This document shows, one piece after another, positions 55,020 to 63,507 of a DNA stretch of 64,000 bases. Numbering within the stretch: the stretch's first letter is position 1; each line of letters begins with the position of its first letter. Origin of the DNA: Acididesulfobacillus acetoxydans (GTDB lineage: Bacteria; Bacillota; Desulfitobacteriia; Desulfitobacteriales; Desulfitobacteriaceae); assembly GCF_902729405.1 (NCBI RefSeq), contig NZ_LR746496.1, positions 4,030,001 through 4,094,000 of the forward strand. The letters run 5' to 3'. The position numbers and the translations under genes were made by a program. The notes under the pieces are model-generated. The model was not told the origin of the DNA. It did not search any database and saw nothing but the letters and a program-made list of their open reading frames with translations.

Positions 55020-55051
55020 AGAACCCCGATTCCAGGGATCTCAGGGGTTCT
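55020..55051 (-). terminator. Hairpin downstream of LarA homologue 3
   Basis: AGAACCCC (55020-55027) and GGGGTTCT (55044-55051) pair across 16 bases, followed on the minus strand by ATTAATATG. The T-run is weak, so it may only attenuate. Confidence 0.5.
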
Positions 55052-55089
55052 GTATTTGTGGCAGTCGTTACCCAACTGAGAAAGAAACG

Positions 55090-56361
55090 TCATGTCCGGA
55101 CCTCCGCAGTCGGAATTAGTGAGGAAGCGTTAGGCAGGACGGCGAGACTCGGGTGGCCGGGATAGTACTGTAAAGCCAAATTTACAGCCTCCTGCAGGCT
55201 TGGGACCGCTGTTATCATGAGCCTCTTCGCTAAATCCGCAGGCACATTTTCCGACACCAGAATGACCCGCCGGGCTTTGAGTAAAGCTTTGGACCACAAG
55301 AAGGCTTTATGCGGTCCGATTGTGAATCTCTTAGTTTGAAAGGCAGTCACGACCTCTTGCGGGCTCTCATACAGGGACATTTCCTTTTCAAAACTCTCTT
55401 CGCCGCTTCCCTCCCTGCACTCCGCCACTAAGATGATCGTTCCGCCTTGTGTCACCGCGTGAGCGGCAATCGTCAAAGCTTTTTGGGCTTGGTAGATATT
55501 GATGTCCTTCGGGAACCCTCCCGCTGAGGCAATGACAATGTCGGCAGGCCTTATTTCAGCCCCGAGCACACCTCTGGCAAACTCCACACCTGCCCGGTGA
55601 GCCTGGACGGGATGTCCTGCCACGGCTTTAATCACTTGTTTCTCGGCATTGAGAAGCACATTGACCACCATGTCAACTCCGATAATACGGCCGATCTCTT
55701 CCAGATCCTGGCGAGCAGGATTGTCTTCCAAGTGTCCCACCTCGGCACCCGGATTGAAGAGCCGGGCATGGTTGGCAGTAATCGTAGGACGTCCACCCAG
55801 ACCTATGACCGCACCTTTGACGCCGCCGGTAAATCCCATAAACTGATGGGCATCAATCACCCCTGTGGCAATCTTAAAATCAGCCCGGGCAAAAAACTTG
55901 TTGACATAAACGGGAGTCCCGAGCGGAGAATACCCCAGAAAGGTCTGCATCTTCTGATCATCGGCATCATGTACCACAATGTTTTTGATCTTGCTAAGGA
56001 AGGTTTCGCCCAGGATATAATCCAAATCCTCCCGCTTAGCCGGACGGTGAAGTCCTCCCCCCACCAGCACCGTGACGTTATCTGGGCGTATTCCATATAG
56101 GTTGAGCCAAGGCAGCAACGCCTCCAGAATCCGGCGGCTGGGTGCCGGACGCGTAATGTCACTCACCGCAATGGCCACTGTGCGGGAGCGCTTCAGTTTG
56201 TCCAGATCCGTCGCCCCGATCAAAGCCTGCAAACACCGGTCGAGTTGTTGACTCGCACTTGCCGGCGGCCCAACTTCGTACAATTTGATAAATTCACACG
56301 GGCAAGCATCCGGTAAAACGGCGGTTTCTTTCCTGTACCCGTAAGGCACCTCAATCAACAT
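55090..56361 (-). CDS. LarA-family nickel-pincer racemase/epimerase homologue 3
   Basis: A 423-residue DUF2088/LarA homologue with the full catalytic set: Arg71 in SDITRP, His105 in GLHRP, and His172 with Lys182 in AHQFMGFTGGVK. ATG 56361 follows GGGGGAG; an upstream frame adds 21 unrelated residues. It lies between the UxaA/SuyAB-type lyase and the Ldh_2-type dehydrogenase, and so probably interconverts the two stereoisomers of the acid those enzymes use. No lar cofactor genes are in the window. Confidence 0.88.
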   Translation of the reverse strand: MLIEVPYGYRKETAVLPDACPCEFIKLYEVGPPASASQQLDRCLQALIGATDLDKLKRSRTVAIAVSDITRPAPSRRILEALLPWLNLYGIRPDNVTVLVGGGLHRPAKREDLDYILGETFLSKIKNIVVHDADDQKMQTFLGYSPLGTPVYVNKFFARADFKIATGVIDAHQFMGFTGGVKGAVIGLGGRPTITANHARLFNPGAEVGHLEDNPARQDLEEIGRIIGVDMVVNVLLNAEKQVIKAVAGHPVQAHRAGVEFARGVLGAEIRPADIVIASAGGFPKDINIYQAQKALTIAAHAVTQGGTIILVAECREGSGEESFEKEMSLYESPQEVVTAFQTKRFTIGPHKAFLWSKALLKARRVILVSENVPADLAKRLMITAVPSLQEAVNLALQYYPGHPSLAVLPNASSLIPTAEVRT

Positions 56362-56540
56362 CTTAACTCCCCCTAACCCAGGTATCCCGACAACGACCCA
56401 GTGAAAACCCCTTGTTTCCGCCACGTGTAGAAGGAACTTCGCCTGAACGTTGGGATCGAGTCTGCCGGTTCGTTAACAACTTCTTAAAAATCCCACTCTA
56501 AACCTCCGTCCTTGCGGAGAAAACCGTTGTCAATGGAGAC

Positions 56541-56577
56541 GGCATTAGGGTGCGGGAATATCGCGCACCCTAATGCC
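56541..56577. terminator. Perfect 14-bp hairpin between lyase and LarA genes
   Basis: GGCATTAGGGTGCG (56541-56554) and CGCACCCTAATGCC (56564-56577) are exact complements around a 9-base loop, with no T-run on either strand. It may be a transcript stabiliser, an attenuator or a protein site. The rest of 56362-56635 shows no gene. Confidence 0.55.
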
Positions 56578-56635
56578 CGGATTGCAGCCGCACTGCCCGG
56601 ACTGCCCTACCTTACCGTCTCCGTTCCACTTTCTG

Positions 56636-57790
56636 TTAGGCGCTGGCGTAAAGACGAGTCAGGATAAATTCTTGATGACCCAGAGCTTCGGTATCTGTAT
56701 AGCGTCCGCCAGCGGTCTCAATCATACGAGCCAAAACCTTATCCGCAGCGGTTTCCAGGTTTAACTCCCTGGTTAGCACCCCGCTGATATCCACGTCAAT
56801 ATGCTCTGCCATATTCTTCACAGTATTGGGATTGGCCGAAATCTTGACCACCGGAACAATCGCGTTGCCGCAGATATTACCTTGGCCAGTGATGAAGAGG
56901 TGCAGCACTGCCCCCGCCGCCCCCATTAAGGTTATGAATTCCCCGGCGGCTGAGGATGAGTCCATGTAGTGAAGTCCCGGACCTTCAGGCGCACAGGCTA
57001 AGTCCAACACACTTTGAATAGGACTTGTGCCTGCTTTAGGTATATTACCCAGGGCTTTTTCTTCGATAGTTGTGAGCCCGCCGGCAATATTCCCTTGCGT
57101 GGGTTGAGAGCCCAGCAGATCGGCACCGCTTTGTTCTATCATTTTCAGGTAATTGGCATGCACCTGTAAGAATTTTTCTCCAAGCTCTTTAGTCGCAAAA
57201 TGCTTGGCCAAAATATGCTCCGCCCCCGTGATTTCCGACGTCTCACCGAAAATTACGGTTCCTCCCATTTTTACCAGACGGTCTCCGACGACACCGGCCG
57301 TGGGATTCCCCGCCAGACCGGACGTGGTATCAGACTCTCCGCATTTAAAGCTGACCGTGAGTTCGGAAAGGTCTGCCTCCACCTTTTGCAGGGACGTGGC
57401 ATATTGCACGAATTCTTGGGCCTTCCGGCTGGCTTTTTCGACCGTTTTCAGTTCTCCTTGACCCTCGATGCCGAAGTAAGCCACTGGCTTGCCGGTCTTG
57501 GCAATCCCGTCGGCAATCTTCTTGGCCCAATTAGGCTCAATGCCGATAACGATAGCAGCCGCCACATTCGGGTTAGCGCCGTTGCCGATTAGTGTCCGGA
57601 AGTGCAACTCCAAATCCTCGCCAAACTGAAGGCGTCCGTAAGGATGGGGGATGGCCAAGGTACCTTGGATAACGCTCTGCACTTTTAACACAGCGGAATT
57701 GGACAAATCGTCAACCGGGATAAGAAGAACGTAATTGCGGATCCCCACCCTGCCATTGTCACGCCGATAGCCGTAAAATTTAGTCTTCAT
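56636..57790 (-). CDS. UxaA-family lyase large subunit (altronate/sulfolactate type)
   Basis: A 384-residue large subunit of the two-component altronate dehydratase / sulfolactate sulfo-lyase family. The motif FKCGESDTTSGLAGNPTAGV provides the Fe-binding Cys; GGTVIFGETSEITGAEHIL and GNICGNAIVPVVKISANP follow. The ATG lies 3 bases after the small-subunit gene, with GAGGTGG upstream. The complex removes water from hexonates/hexarates, or sulfite from (R)-sulfolactate; sequence inspection cannot tell which. The Ldh_2-type neighbour allows the sulfolactate reading. Confidence 0.88.
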   Translation of the reverse strand: MKTKFYGYRRDNGRVGIRNYVLLIPVDDLSNSAVLKVQSVIQGTLAIPHPYGRLQFGEDLELHFRTLIGNGANPNVAAAIVIGIEPNWAKKIADGIAKTGKPVAYFGIEGQGELKTVEKASRKAQEFVQYATSLQKVEADLSELTVSFKCGESDTTSGLAGNPTAGVVGDRLVKMGGTVIFGETSEITGAEHILAKHFATKELGEKFLQVHANYLKMIEQSGADLLGSQPTQGNIAGGLTTIEEKALGNIPKAGTSPIQSVLDLACAPEGPGLHYMDSSSAAGEFITLMGAAGAVLHLFITGQGNICGNAIVPVVKISANPNTVKNMAEHIDVDISGVLTRELNLETAADKVLARMIETAGGRYTDTEALGHQEFILTRLYASA

Positions 57791-57793
57791 CGT

Positions 57794-58078
57794 TTACCAC
57801 CTCGCACTCTTTAAATTATGAACATGAACCCAATCCCCGGCTTGGATGTCCTGCGTCGCTTTCCCGATTTTTTCACCATACTTAATAACAAGCTCCCCGG
57901 TTTTGACGCTTTTTAGGGCAATCTTATGACCCACATGAATGTCATGGTTTGACCGAATCCTGATCTCATGGTCGGGATCCATGATGATTCCGGTGACTGT
58001 TTCCCCAGCTTGGATCTCACTGATAGCTACGCCAACGCTATCCCCGTCAGCGTGTACCAAAAACTTGTGGCTGCTCAT
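57794..58078 (-). CDS. UxaA-family lyase small (SAF-domain) subunit
   Basis: A 94-residue SAF-domain protein (KFLVHADGDSVGVAISEI, ALKSVKTGELVIKYGEKIG), equal to the N-terminal domain of one-piece UxaA and to SuyA-type small subunits. AGAGGAGG precedes the ATG. Encoded directly ahead of the large subunit. Confidence 0.9.
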   Translation of the reverse strand: MSSHKFLVHADGDSVGVAISEIQAGETVTGIIMDPDHEIRIRSNHDIHVGHKIALKSVKTGELVIKYGEKIGKATQDIQAGDWVHVHNLKSARW

Positions 58079-58201
58079 GGTAAACCTCCTCTTGCATCTT
58101 AGCTTTTATTTAAACAGTATAAAGAACTGCTTAAACCGACAACCAACGGCCCCTTAAATTATGTTGACCTTTCCTGCGTGCATTCCGTGGTAAACCCTTC
58201 T

Positions 58202-59710
58202 TTAATCCACGATTACTTCCACGGTATTGGGAGAAGGATCGGCAGGCGTCTGAGGAAATGCGTCTTGATAGAAATTAGTCAGGATCTCTTTCGGCACCGG
58301 CTTTGTCGCAAGGCTGACAAGCCAGAACACCACAATATTCACGAGTAAAGCGACCATTCCTGCATTCCAGCCGCCGATCGGGTCGTGCTTGGTCAACACG
58401 AGATAGGCAGCAACGGCCCAACCCGATAACATCCCGGCTAAGACCCCCTCTTTTGTTGCTCGCCTCCAGAACAGCCCCCCCAGTACGATGGCGGGAAATA
58501 GCTGTGAGATAAAATCGTAGGCCACAAGTAGAATCGACACGATTAGGGACGGGACAACAATCGTCAGGAAGAGAGCAATAATGGTAATCGGAAATACCAA
58601 GGCCTTGGTCATTTTATACACCGTCGTGTCGGAAATACGCGGGTTCAATCCCTGAACGACGTTCTTGGCCATGAGGCTGCTGGAAGTCATAACGATCGGC
58701 CCGGCCGGAACGATAGCTGCCAAGATGGCCGCCACCGTAAATAGGATCAAGAACCACTGCGGAAATGTCTTCAACGCCAGCATCATGATCACGTTATTGC
58801 CAGGCTTTGATGTCCCAAGTATTAGAACGGCGGCAAAGCCTATCGTGATCACCGCGACTTTCACTAGTTGGTAGAATGGCATGAAGACCGCCTGCAATTT
58901 CAGAGTTCTCGGGCTTTTAGCCGTATACGCAACCCCGAACCATTGCGGCCACATCCACTGCCCAACCGCATTGAGTATAACGGTGGTAATTAACCAAACG
59001 GGCCCTAATTTTTTGGACACACCCGGTAGAACCAGGTGAGAGGGGATTTTCCGCACAAACGAACCATACATGTAGCCAAAGGAACCAAAATAGCGAATGG
59101 GAATGACCACGAAGAGAATGACTACTGCGACAAGCATCAAAACATCTTTGATAACCGCTTGCCATGCGTTGCCGCGAATACCTCCGAAAAAAACAGCACC
59201 CGCCAAAACCAAAAAACCAATTGTATCTGCCCACGTGGGTGAGATAGAACCCTGGCCTATAACCTGAATGACCGCCGATAAACCGGTGATATTTAAGTCG
59301 ATATAAGCAATCATAATCAAAGCACTGGCGAGAGCGACGAAAATGCCTAAATTCTTGCTCTGATAACGACCTTCTATAAAGTCTGACTGGGTCACATAAC
59401 GAAAACGCTTTCCGATCAACCATATCGTCGGCAACACCATAAAGCCAATCGCGTATGCCACATCGTTTAAAGCAACGTTATAAAATGCGGCGGCTCCGTT
59501 TATATATGCGTAACCAGCCAAGCCTTCGAAGGTAAAAATTGTATAAATCTCACTTCCCAATAAAAACCACACCAGAAACGTTCCCATCTTACGATTGTTT
59601 ACCAACCAACCCTCCATATCCGTACTCTTTTTTTTGCCAACCCCGGCGCCAAACAAGGTTACCGCAAAGACTATTATGAAACTTGTGCCGAGTATCAGGT
59701 CATCGGACAT
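58202..59710 (-). CDS. Sodium:solute symporter (SSS family)
   Basis: A 502-residue symporter with about 13 helices (DMEGWLVNNRKMGTFLVWFL, GLAGYAYINGAAAFYNVALN, FIEGRYQSKNLG). ATG 59710 lies nine bases after GGAGGAGGTG, inside the end of the DUF3311 gene. Members with a DUF3311 partner import organic acids. Placed upstream of the lyase-LarA-dehydrogenase genes, it is the likely uptake system for their substrate. Confidence 0.93.
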   Translation of the reverse strand: MSDDLILGTSFIIVFAVTLFGAGVGKKKSTDMEGWLVNNRKMGTFLVWFLLGSEIYTIFTFEGLAGYAYINGAAAFYNVALNDVAYAIGFMVLPTIWLIGKRFRYVTQSDFIEGRYQSKNLGIFVALASALIMIAYIDLNITGLSAVIQVIGQGSISPTWADTIGFLVLAGAVFFGGIRGNAWQAVIKDVLMLVAVVILFVVIPIRYFGSFGYMYGSFVRKIPSHLVLPGVSKKLGPVWLITTVILNAVGQWMWPQWFGVAYTAKSPRTLKLQAVFMPFYQLVKVAVITIGFAAVLILGTSKPGNNVIMMLALKTFPQWFLILFTVAAILAAIVPAGPIVMTSSSLMAKNVVQGLNPRISDTTVYKMTKALVFPITIIALFLTIVVPSLIVSILLVAYDFISQLFPAIVLGGLFWRRATKEGVLAGMLSGWAVAAYLVLTKHDPIGGWNAGMVALLVNIVVFWLVSLATKPVPKEILTNFYQDAFPQTPADPSPNTVEVIVD

Positions 59711-59966
59711 CGCTTGACACCTCCTCCGCTTGGGGATTATGCCTTTTGTCATATAGGTACAACGCCCCAAGTATGATCGGGTTAAGCAGAGGCACTATGA
59801 CAAACCAGGTGTACAATAATGGCATACCTAGAATGGTTGGTTTGACTTTATTTACCCACAAAGCGGCAACTCCCACGTATAAAAATATAATCAAGACAAC
59901 CGCTATAAACCACGCCCATAAGGCTCGGCGCATAAACCTCAACCTCCTGTCAAACTCCTTACCCAT
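59700..59966 (-). CDS. DUF3311-type small membrane partner of the symporter
   Basis: An 88-residue protein with two hydrophobic helices (about 14-35 and 47-68), overlapping the symporter start by 11 bases. This small-subunit/symporter pairing is common in Bacillota (as in YhjC/YhjB). AGGGGTGAG precedes the ATG. It presumably assists folding or function of the symporter. Confidence 0.85.
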   Translation of the reverse strand: MGKEFDRRLRFMRRALWAWFIAVVLIIFLYVGVAALWVNKVKPTILGMPLLYTWFVIVPLLNPIILGALYLYDKRHNPQAEEVSSDVR

Positions 59967-60478
59967 TTTCTCACCCCTACATGAGAGGGCACCGAACTTC
60001 TGACTAACTAAGGCCCTGGAGAACGTCCGCGTACTGATGCGGCTTAAAACTGTGGTTAACGAGAGGCATGATAAGGCCCTTGGGAACTTCTGTCAAACCA
60101 ATATGGTAGGATTGATTTACTATAGGGATTAATTTACTATGGATTTGGAAGAATGTAGATTTGCGGGAAAAGTCAACTATGCGCTAATCTTGCATAAATA
60201 TCACCCCTAACATAGCCGGTTTGGAGTTGTAGGAATATGTGGTATGGGACGCTACGGGAGAACATTGATATCGGTAAGTGGCATTTCGCTGGGGTGGTGT
60301 GCAGACGTGGTATATGTGGGTTCATGGTACATAGGGTATTACGTGTGGTATGTGGTATGGGGTATGGGGTAGTGGTATGTGGTATGTGGTATGTGGTATT
60401 ACCATTAGAATAGCCTTTCCTTTTCTCCCTGTCAAGCACTTTTCTCAAAACATTTTGACACGGAACCTCCTTGCCTGC
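59967..60478. other. Regulatory-size gap with a tandem repeat
   Basis: 512 bases between the FadR-type gene and the transport operon. It contains a run of GGTATGT-like 7-bp units at about 60337-60400. No gene. The operon promoter should lie here (minus strand), but no single site stood out. Confidence 0.5.
60337..60400. repeat. Tandem GGTATGT-type 7-bp repeats
   Basis: About eight imperfect copies of GTGGTAT / GGTATGT in a row, purine- and T-rich on the plus strand. Simple-sequence array; copy number is likely variable. Confidence 0.8.
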
Positions 60479-61210
60479 TTAGCCCCCATCCCCGTTCTCC
60501 CACTCCGTCTCCGGGTACTCCACATTCTGGATCGCCCTATAGACATCGTCCAAATGCTCGGACATTTTGTCTTTGGCCGCTGCCGGATCACGCCGCTCAA
60601 TCGCTTTTAAGATGGCCGCATGATCATCAACAGATTTTTGCTGCCGCCCCGGAACGAGAAGAGTACGTGCTCTGTTTTCCCCGAGCAAATCCAAGAGGTT
60701 GAGCATCAGGCGCATGAGAACACGGTTGCCGGCTGCTTCGCAGATCTTTAGATGGAATTCCGCGTCCAACGCTTCAAGTTTGGATTCATCCCCTTCTCTC
60801 ACCTTACCCGCTCTCTCCACAATCTCATGCAGCTCGCTGATATCGTGATCCGAAGCACTCTCCGTACACCAAATCACCGCCTGTGTTTCCAGGACTTGCC
60901 GCACCTTATACAGTTCGTCAATCGTACCTTTATTAATCTGCAGAAAAGAAGCCAGCTTTGACATATACCCTTCATCGGTCACGGTATTGATATAAGCGCC
61001 CATACCGTGGCGGATGGTCACAATACCGAGTCCTGCCAATGTCTTGAGGGCATCCCTAACCACCGTCCTGCTCACTCCCAACATAGCGGCCAGTTCCCGC
61101 TCGGGTGGAAGCCTGTCTCCCGGTTGAAGTTCACCATTGTTAATACGTTGAATAATAGCATTGACGACGCTTTCCGTAAGATTGCCGATCGTCTTGATAG
61201 GCTCAAACAT
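60479..61210 (-). CDS. GntR-family regulator, FadR/FCD type
   Basis: A 243-residue regulator. The winged HTH (LTESVVNAIIQRINNGELQP, PPERELAAMLGVSRTVVRDA) is followed by an all-helical FCD ligand domain with metal-type residues in DAEFHLKICEAAGN and DDHAAILKAI. ATG 61210 places the HTH nine residues in, as usual for the family; ribosome sites are weak for all candidate starts. Divided from the DUF3311-symporter-lyase operon by 512 bases on the same strand, it most likely controls that operon in response to a carboxylate. Confidence 0.88.
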   Translation of the reverse strand: MFEPIKTIGNLTESVVNAIIQRINNGELQPGDRLPPERELAAMLGVSRTVVRDALKTLAGLGIVTIRHGMGAYINTVTDEGYMSKLASFLQINKGTIDELYKVRQVLETQAVIWCTESASDHDISELHEIVERAGKVREGDESKLEALDAEFHLKICEAAGNRVLMRLMLNLLDLLGENRARTLLVPGRQQKSVDDHAAILKAIERRDPAAAKDKMSEHLDDVYRAIQNVEYPETEWENGDGG

Positions 61211-61291
61211 CGCTACACCAGCCTTTTCACAGTTTTTCTTGTTGACCTGCGGAAATTTCATGTCGGGCGACCTACCCGCTAACGAAGTCAA

Positions 61292-61321
61292 TAGGAGTCA
61301 TTAGGAGTCATTAGGAGTCAT
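61292..61321. repeat. Three tandem TAGGAGTCAT units
   Basis: A 10-bp unit repeated three times without interruption, upstream of the FadR-type gene. One-helical-turn spacing would suit a protein-binding site, but it may be simple slippage. Confidence 0.7.
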
Positions 61322-61493
61322 ACCCCTTGGCAGCCAACACGCCTGCCGCTCTCCTTATTCACGCCACAAGGTCTATGGTGGTAATACCTCCTTCCTTTAA
61401 TTATAACATACCTGTGGAAAATGAAAAAGGCACATCCTTCACGTGCCGACTTCTGTTTCCGATTGACTCCGCAGTTCGACCAATCTGATAGGA

Positions 61494-61523
61494 CGAAAAA
61501 ACCCGCCCTGCGGGAAGGGCGGA
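61494..61523 (-). terminator. Intrinsic terminator of the alpha-glucosidase gene
   Basis: CCGCCCT (61503-61509) and AGGGCGG (61516-61522) form the stem. On the minus strand GGGTTTTTTCG follows. It lies about 80 bases after the GH13 stop. Confidence 0.8.
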
Positions 61524-61600
61524 TTAAGCGATTTAACCGCTTTCTTATCCTGAGGAGTTTACACCTTGCTGTTCCTAGGCAACAGGCCGGCTGTCTCAGC

Positions 61601-63292
61601 TCATACGCCGTCTGCAGACCCAGCCGCCGTGAGGTAGACCCGGGCCTCATACGGGCGCAGATGCAGGGTCGGCCCGACGGATGTCTCCCCGCCCGCGTAG
61701 TTACACAGGACCAGCCGCAGATTATCCGGTAAAAGCCCGGAAGGAGAGGCAAAAGTTTGCTCACCGGCCGTAAAGTTTAAGACGGTCAAAAGGCACACTT
61801 CACCCAACCGGCGCGTAAAGGCATAGACCGTCTCGTCCTCAGGCTCAAGAAGCGTGTAATCGCCATAGACGACAACCGGGTTTTCCCGGCGGAAACGAAT
61901 CAGCCGGCGATAATAGTTGAGGACGGAATCGGCATCCGCTCTCTCTTGCTCCACATTAAGGGTCCGGTAATTCGGGTTTACCCGAAGCCAAGGAATTCCC
62001 GTAGTGAATCCCCCATGAGCCGCTTCACTCCACTGCATAGGCGTTCTCGCGTTGTCCCGGCTCTTGGCGCAGATGCTCCGCATAATCTCCTTAACCGGCC
62101 GCTCCCCTTGAGCCATTTGCTCTTTGTACCAGTTTATCGTCTCAATATCCCGGTAGTCCTCGATCCGCTCAAAGCAGACATTGGTCATCCCGATTTCTTC
62201 ACCCTGATAAATAAAAGGGGTACCCTGCAAGGTATGCAGAAGCGTGGCTAACATCTTAGCCGATTCCACACGATACTTCCCGTCCTGGCCAAAGCGGGAG
62301 ACCATACGCGGTTGATCATGATTGTTCAGGTAGAGACTGTTCCAGCCCCGGCCGTATAGTTCTCTTTGCCAGCGACTGCAAATCCTCTTAAACTCACTGA
62401 CCTGCCAATCCCGGACATCCCACTTGCCGCCCGGGCCGCTGTCAATATCCATCAACTCAAACTGAAAAACCATGTTCAATTCTGCCCTGTTAAATCCCGT
62501 ATATTCCAAAGCTTCCTTCGGGGTGACGGAGAGCGTCTCCCCCACGGTCATCACATCATAATGGGATAGGACCTCGGCATTCATCTCCCGCAGATATTCG
62601 TGCACACGAGGCCCATTGAGGAAAAAGGCTCCTCCCCAGGCTAATTTCCCGCCTTCGGGGGCATCGGGCAAGCCGGGGGTTTTGGAAATGCAGCCGATGA
62701 CATCCATGCGGAAACCATCAACCCCCTTGTCAAGCCACCAGCGCATCAGATCATGGATTTCCGCTCTCACCCGCGGATTGTCCCAGTTGAGGTCAGGCTG
62801 TTTGGCCGAGAAAAGATGCAGGTAATACTCATTCGTTTTCTCATCCAACTCCCAAGCCGAACCGCCAAAAAAGGACGACCAGTTATTGGGCTTTTGGCGC
62901 CAAATATAATAATCCCTGTAAGGATTGTCTTTCGCTGCCCGCGCTTGGCGAAACCACTCGTGTTCGTCTGAAGTGTGGTTGACCACCAGATCCATCACCA
63001 GCCTCATCTCCCGTTGATGCAAACCCGACAGCAGCCTGTCGAAATCAGCCATGGTTCCGAATTGAGCCATGATGGAACGATAGTCACTGATGTCATACCC
63101 CATATCATTATTGGGTGACTCATAGATGGGACTGAACCAAACGACATCAACCCCCAGCCACTTAAGGTAATCCAACTTTGCCAGGATCCCTTTCAGGTCG
63201 CCAATTCCGTCACCATTACTGTCCATAAAACTGCGGGGGTAGATCTGATACACCACTGCTTCTTTCCACCACATTCTCTCTGCCATTTTCAT
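61601..63292 (-). CDS. malL: GH13 alpha-glucosidase (oligo-1,6-glucosidase type)
   Basis: A 563-residue GH13 enzyme of the MalL/oligo-1,6-glucosidase group. Conserved regions: DLVVNHTSDEH, GFRMDVI with the nucleophile Asp, TVGE with the acid/base Glu, and NNHDQPR with the stabilising Asp. The opening WWKEAVVYQIYPRSFMDSNG is typical, and no signal peptide is present, so it is cytoplasmic. It hydrolyses short alpha-glucosides such as isomaltose; exact linkage preference is not readable. It follows a probable GH66 enzyme, which supports isomalto-oligosaccharide use. Confidence 0.9.
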   Translation of the reverse strand: MKMAERMWWKEAVVYQIYPRSFMDSNGDGIGDLKGILAKLDYLKWLGVDVVWFSPIYESPNNDMGYDISDYRSIMAQFGTMADFDRLLSGLHQREMRLVMDLVVNHTSDEHEWFRQARAAKDNPYRDYYIWRQKPNNWSSFFGGSAWELDEKTNEYYLHLFSAKQPDLNWDNPRVRAEIHDLMRWWLDKGVDGFRMDVIGCISKTPGLPDAPEGGKLAWGGAFFLNGPRVHEYLREMNAEVLSHYDVMTVGETLSVTPKEALEYTGFNRAELNMVFQFELMDIDSGPGGKWDVRDWQVSEFKRICSRWQRELYGRGWNSLYLNNHDQPRMVSRFGQDGKYRVESAKMLATLLHTLQGTPFIYQGEEIGMTNVCFERIEDYRDIETINWYKEQMAQGERPVKEIMRSICAKSRDNARTPMQWSEAAHGGFTTGIPWLRVNPNYRTLNVEQERADADSVLNYYRRLIRFRRENPVVVYGDYTLLEPEDETVYAFTRRLGEVCLLTVLNFTAGEQTFASPSGLLPDNLRLVLCNYAGGETSVGPTLHLRPYEARVYLTAAGSADGV

Positions 63293-63507
63293 ACTACACC
63301 CTACCCCACTTTTTCCACAAAATTAGGATTTGCTCGTTCTCCATCCGCCAACTGTTTCCCCTGGCTCCCTCTCACCCTTTCCACAAATTAAGCTCTGCTC
63401 GCACATATTCGTCTTTTCATGAATTCCCTTGGCAGGCTTTCTACCCTCGTTCATCCAATCGTGAGACTCCCTCTTCTGCAAGTGGGAGTAGTTCCTCGTT
63501 CATCCTT

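Noticed and set aside
58917-59423. 168-codon minus-strand frame inside the symporter gene
   Set aside because: Alternative-frame shadow of a clear SSS transporter.
60337-60400. Tandem GGTATGT run as a CRISPR or operator array
   Set aside because: Simple 7-bp slippage-type repeat without spacers or palindromes.
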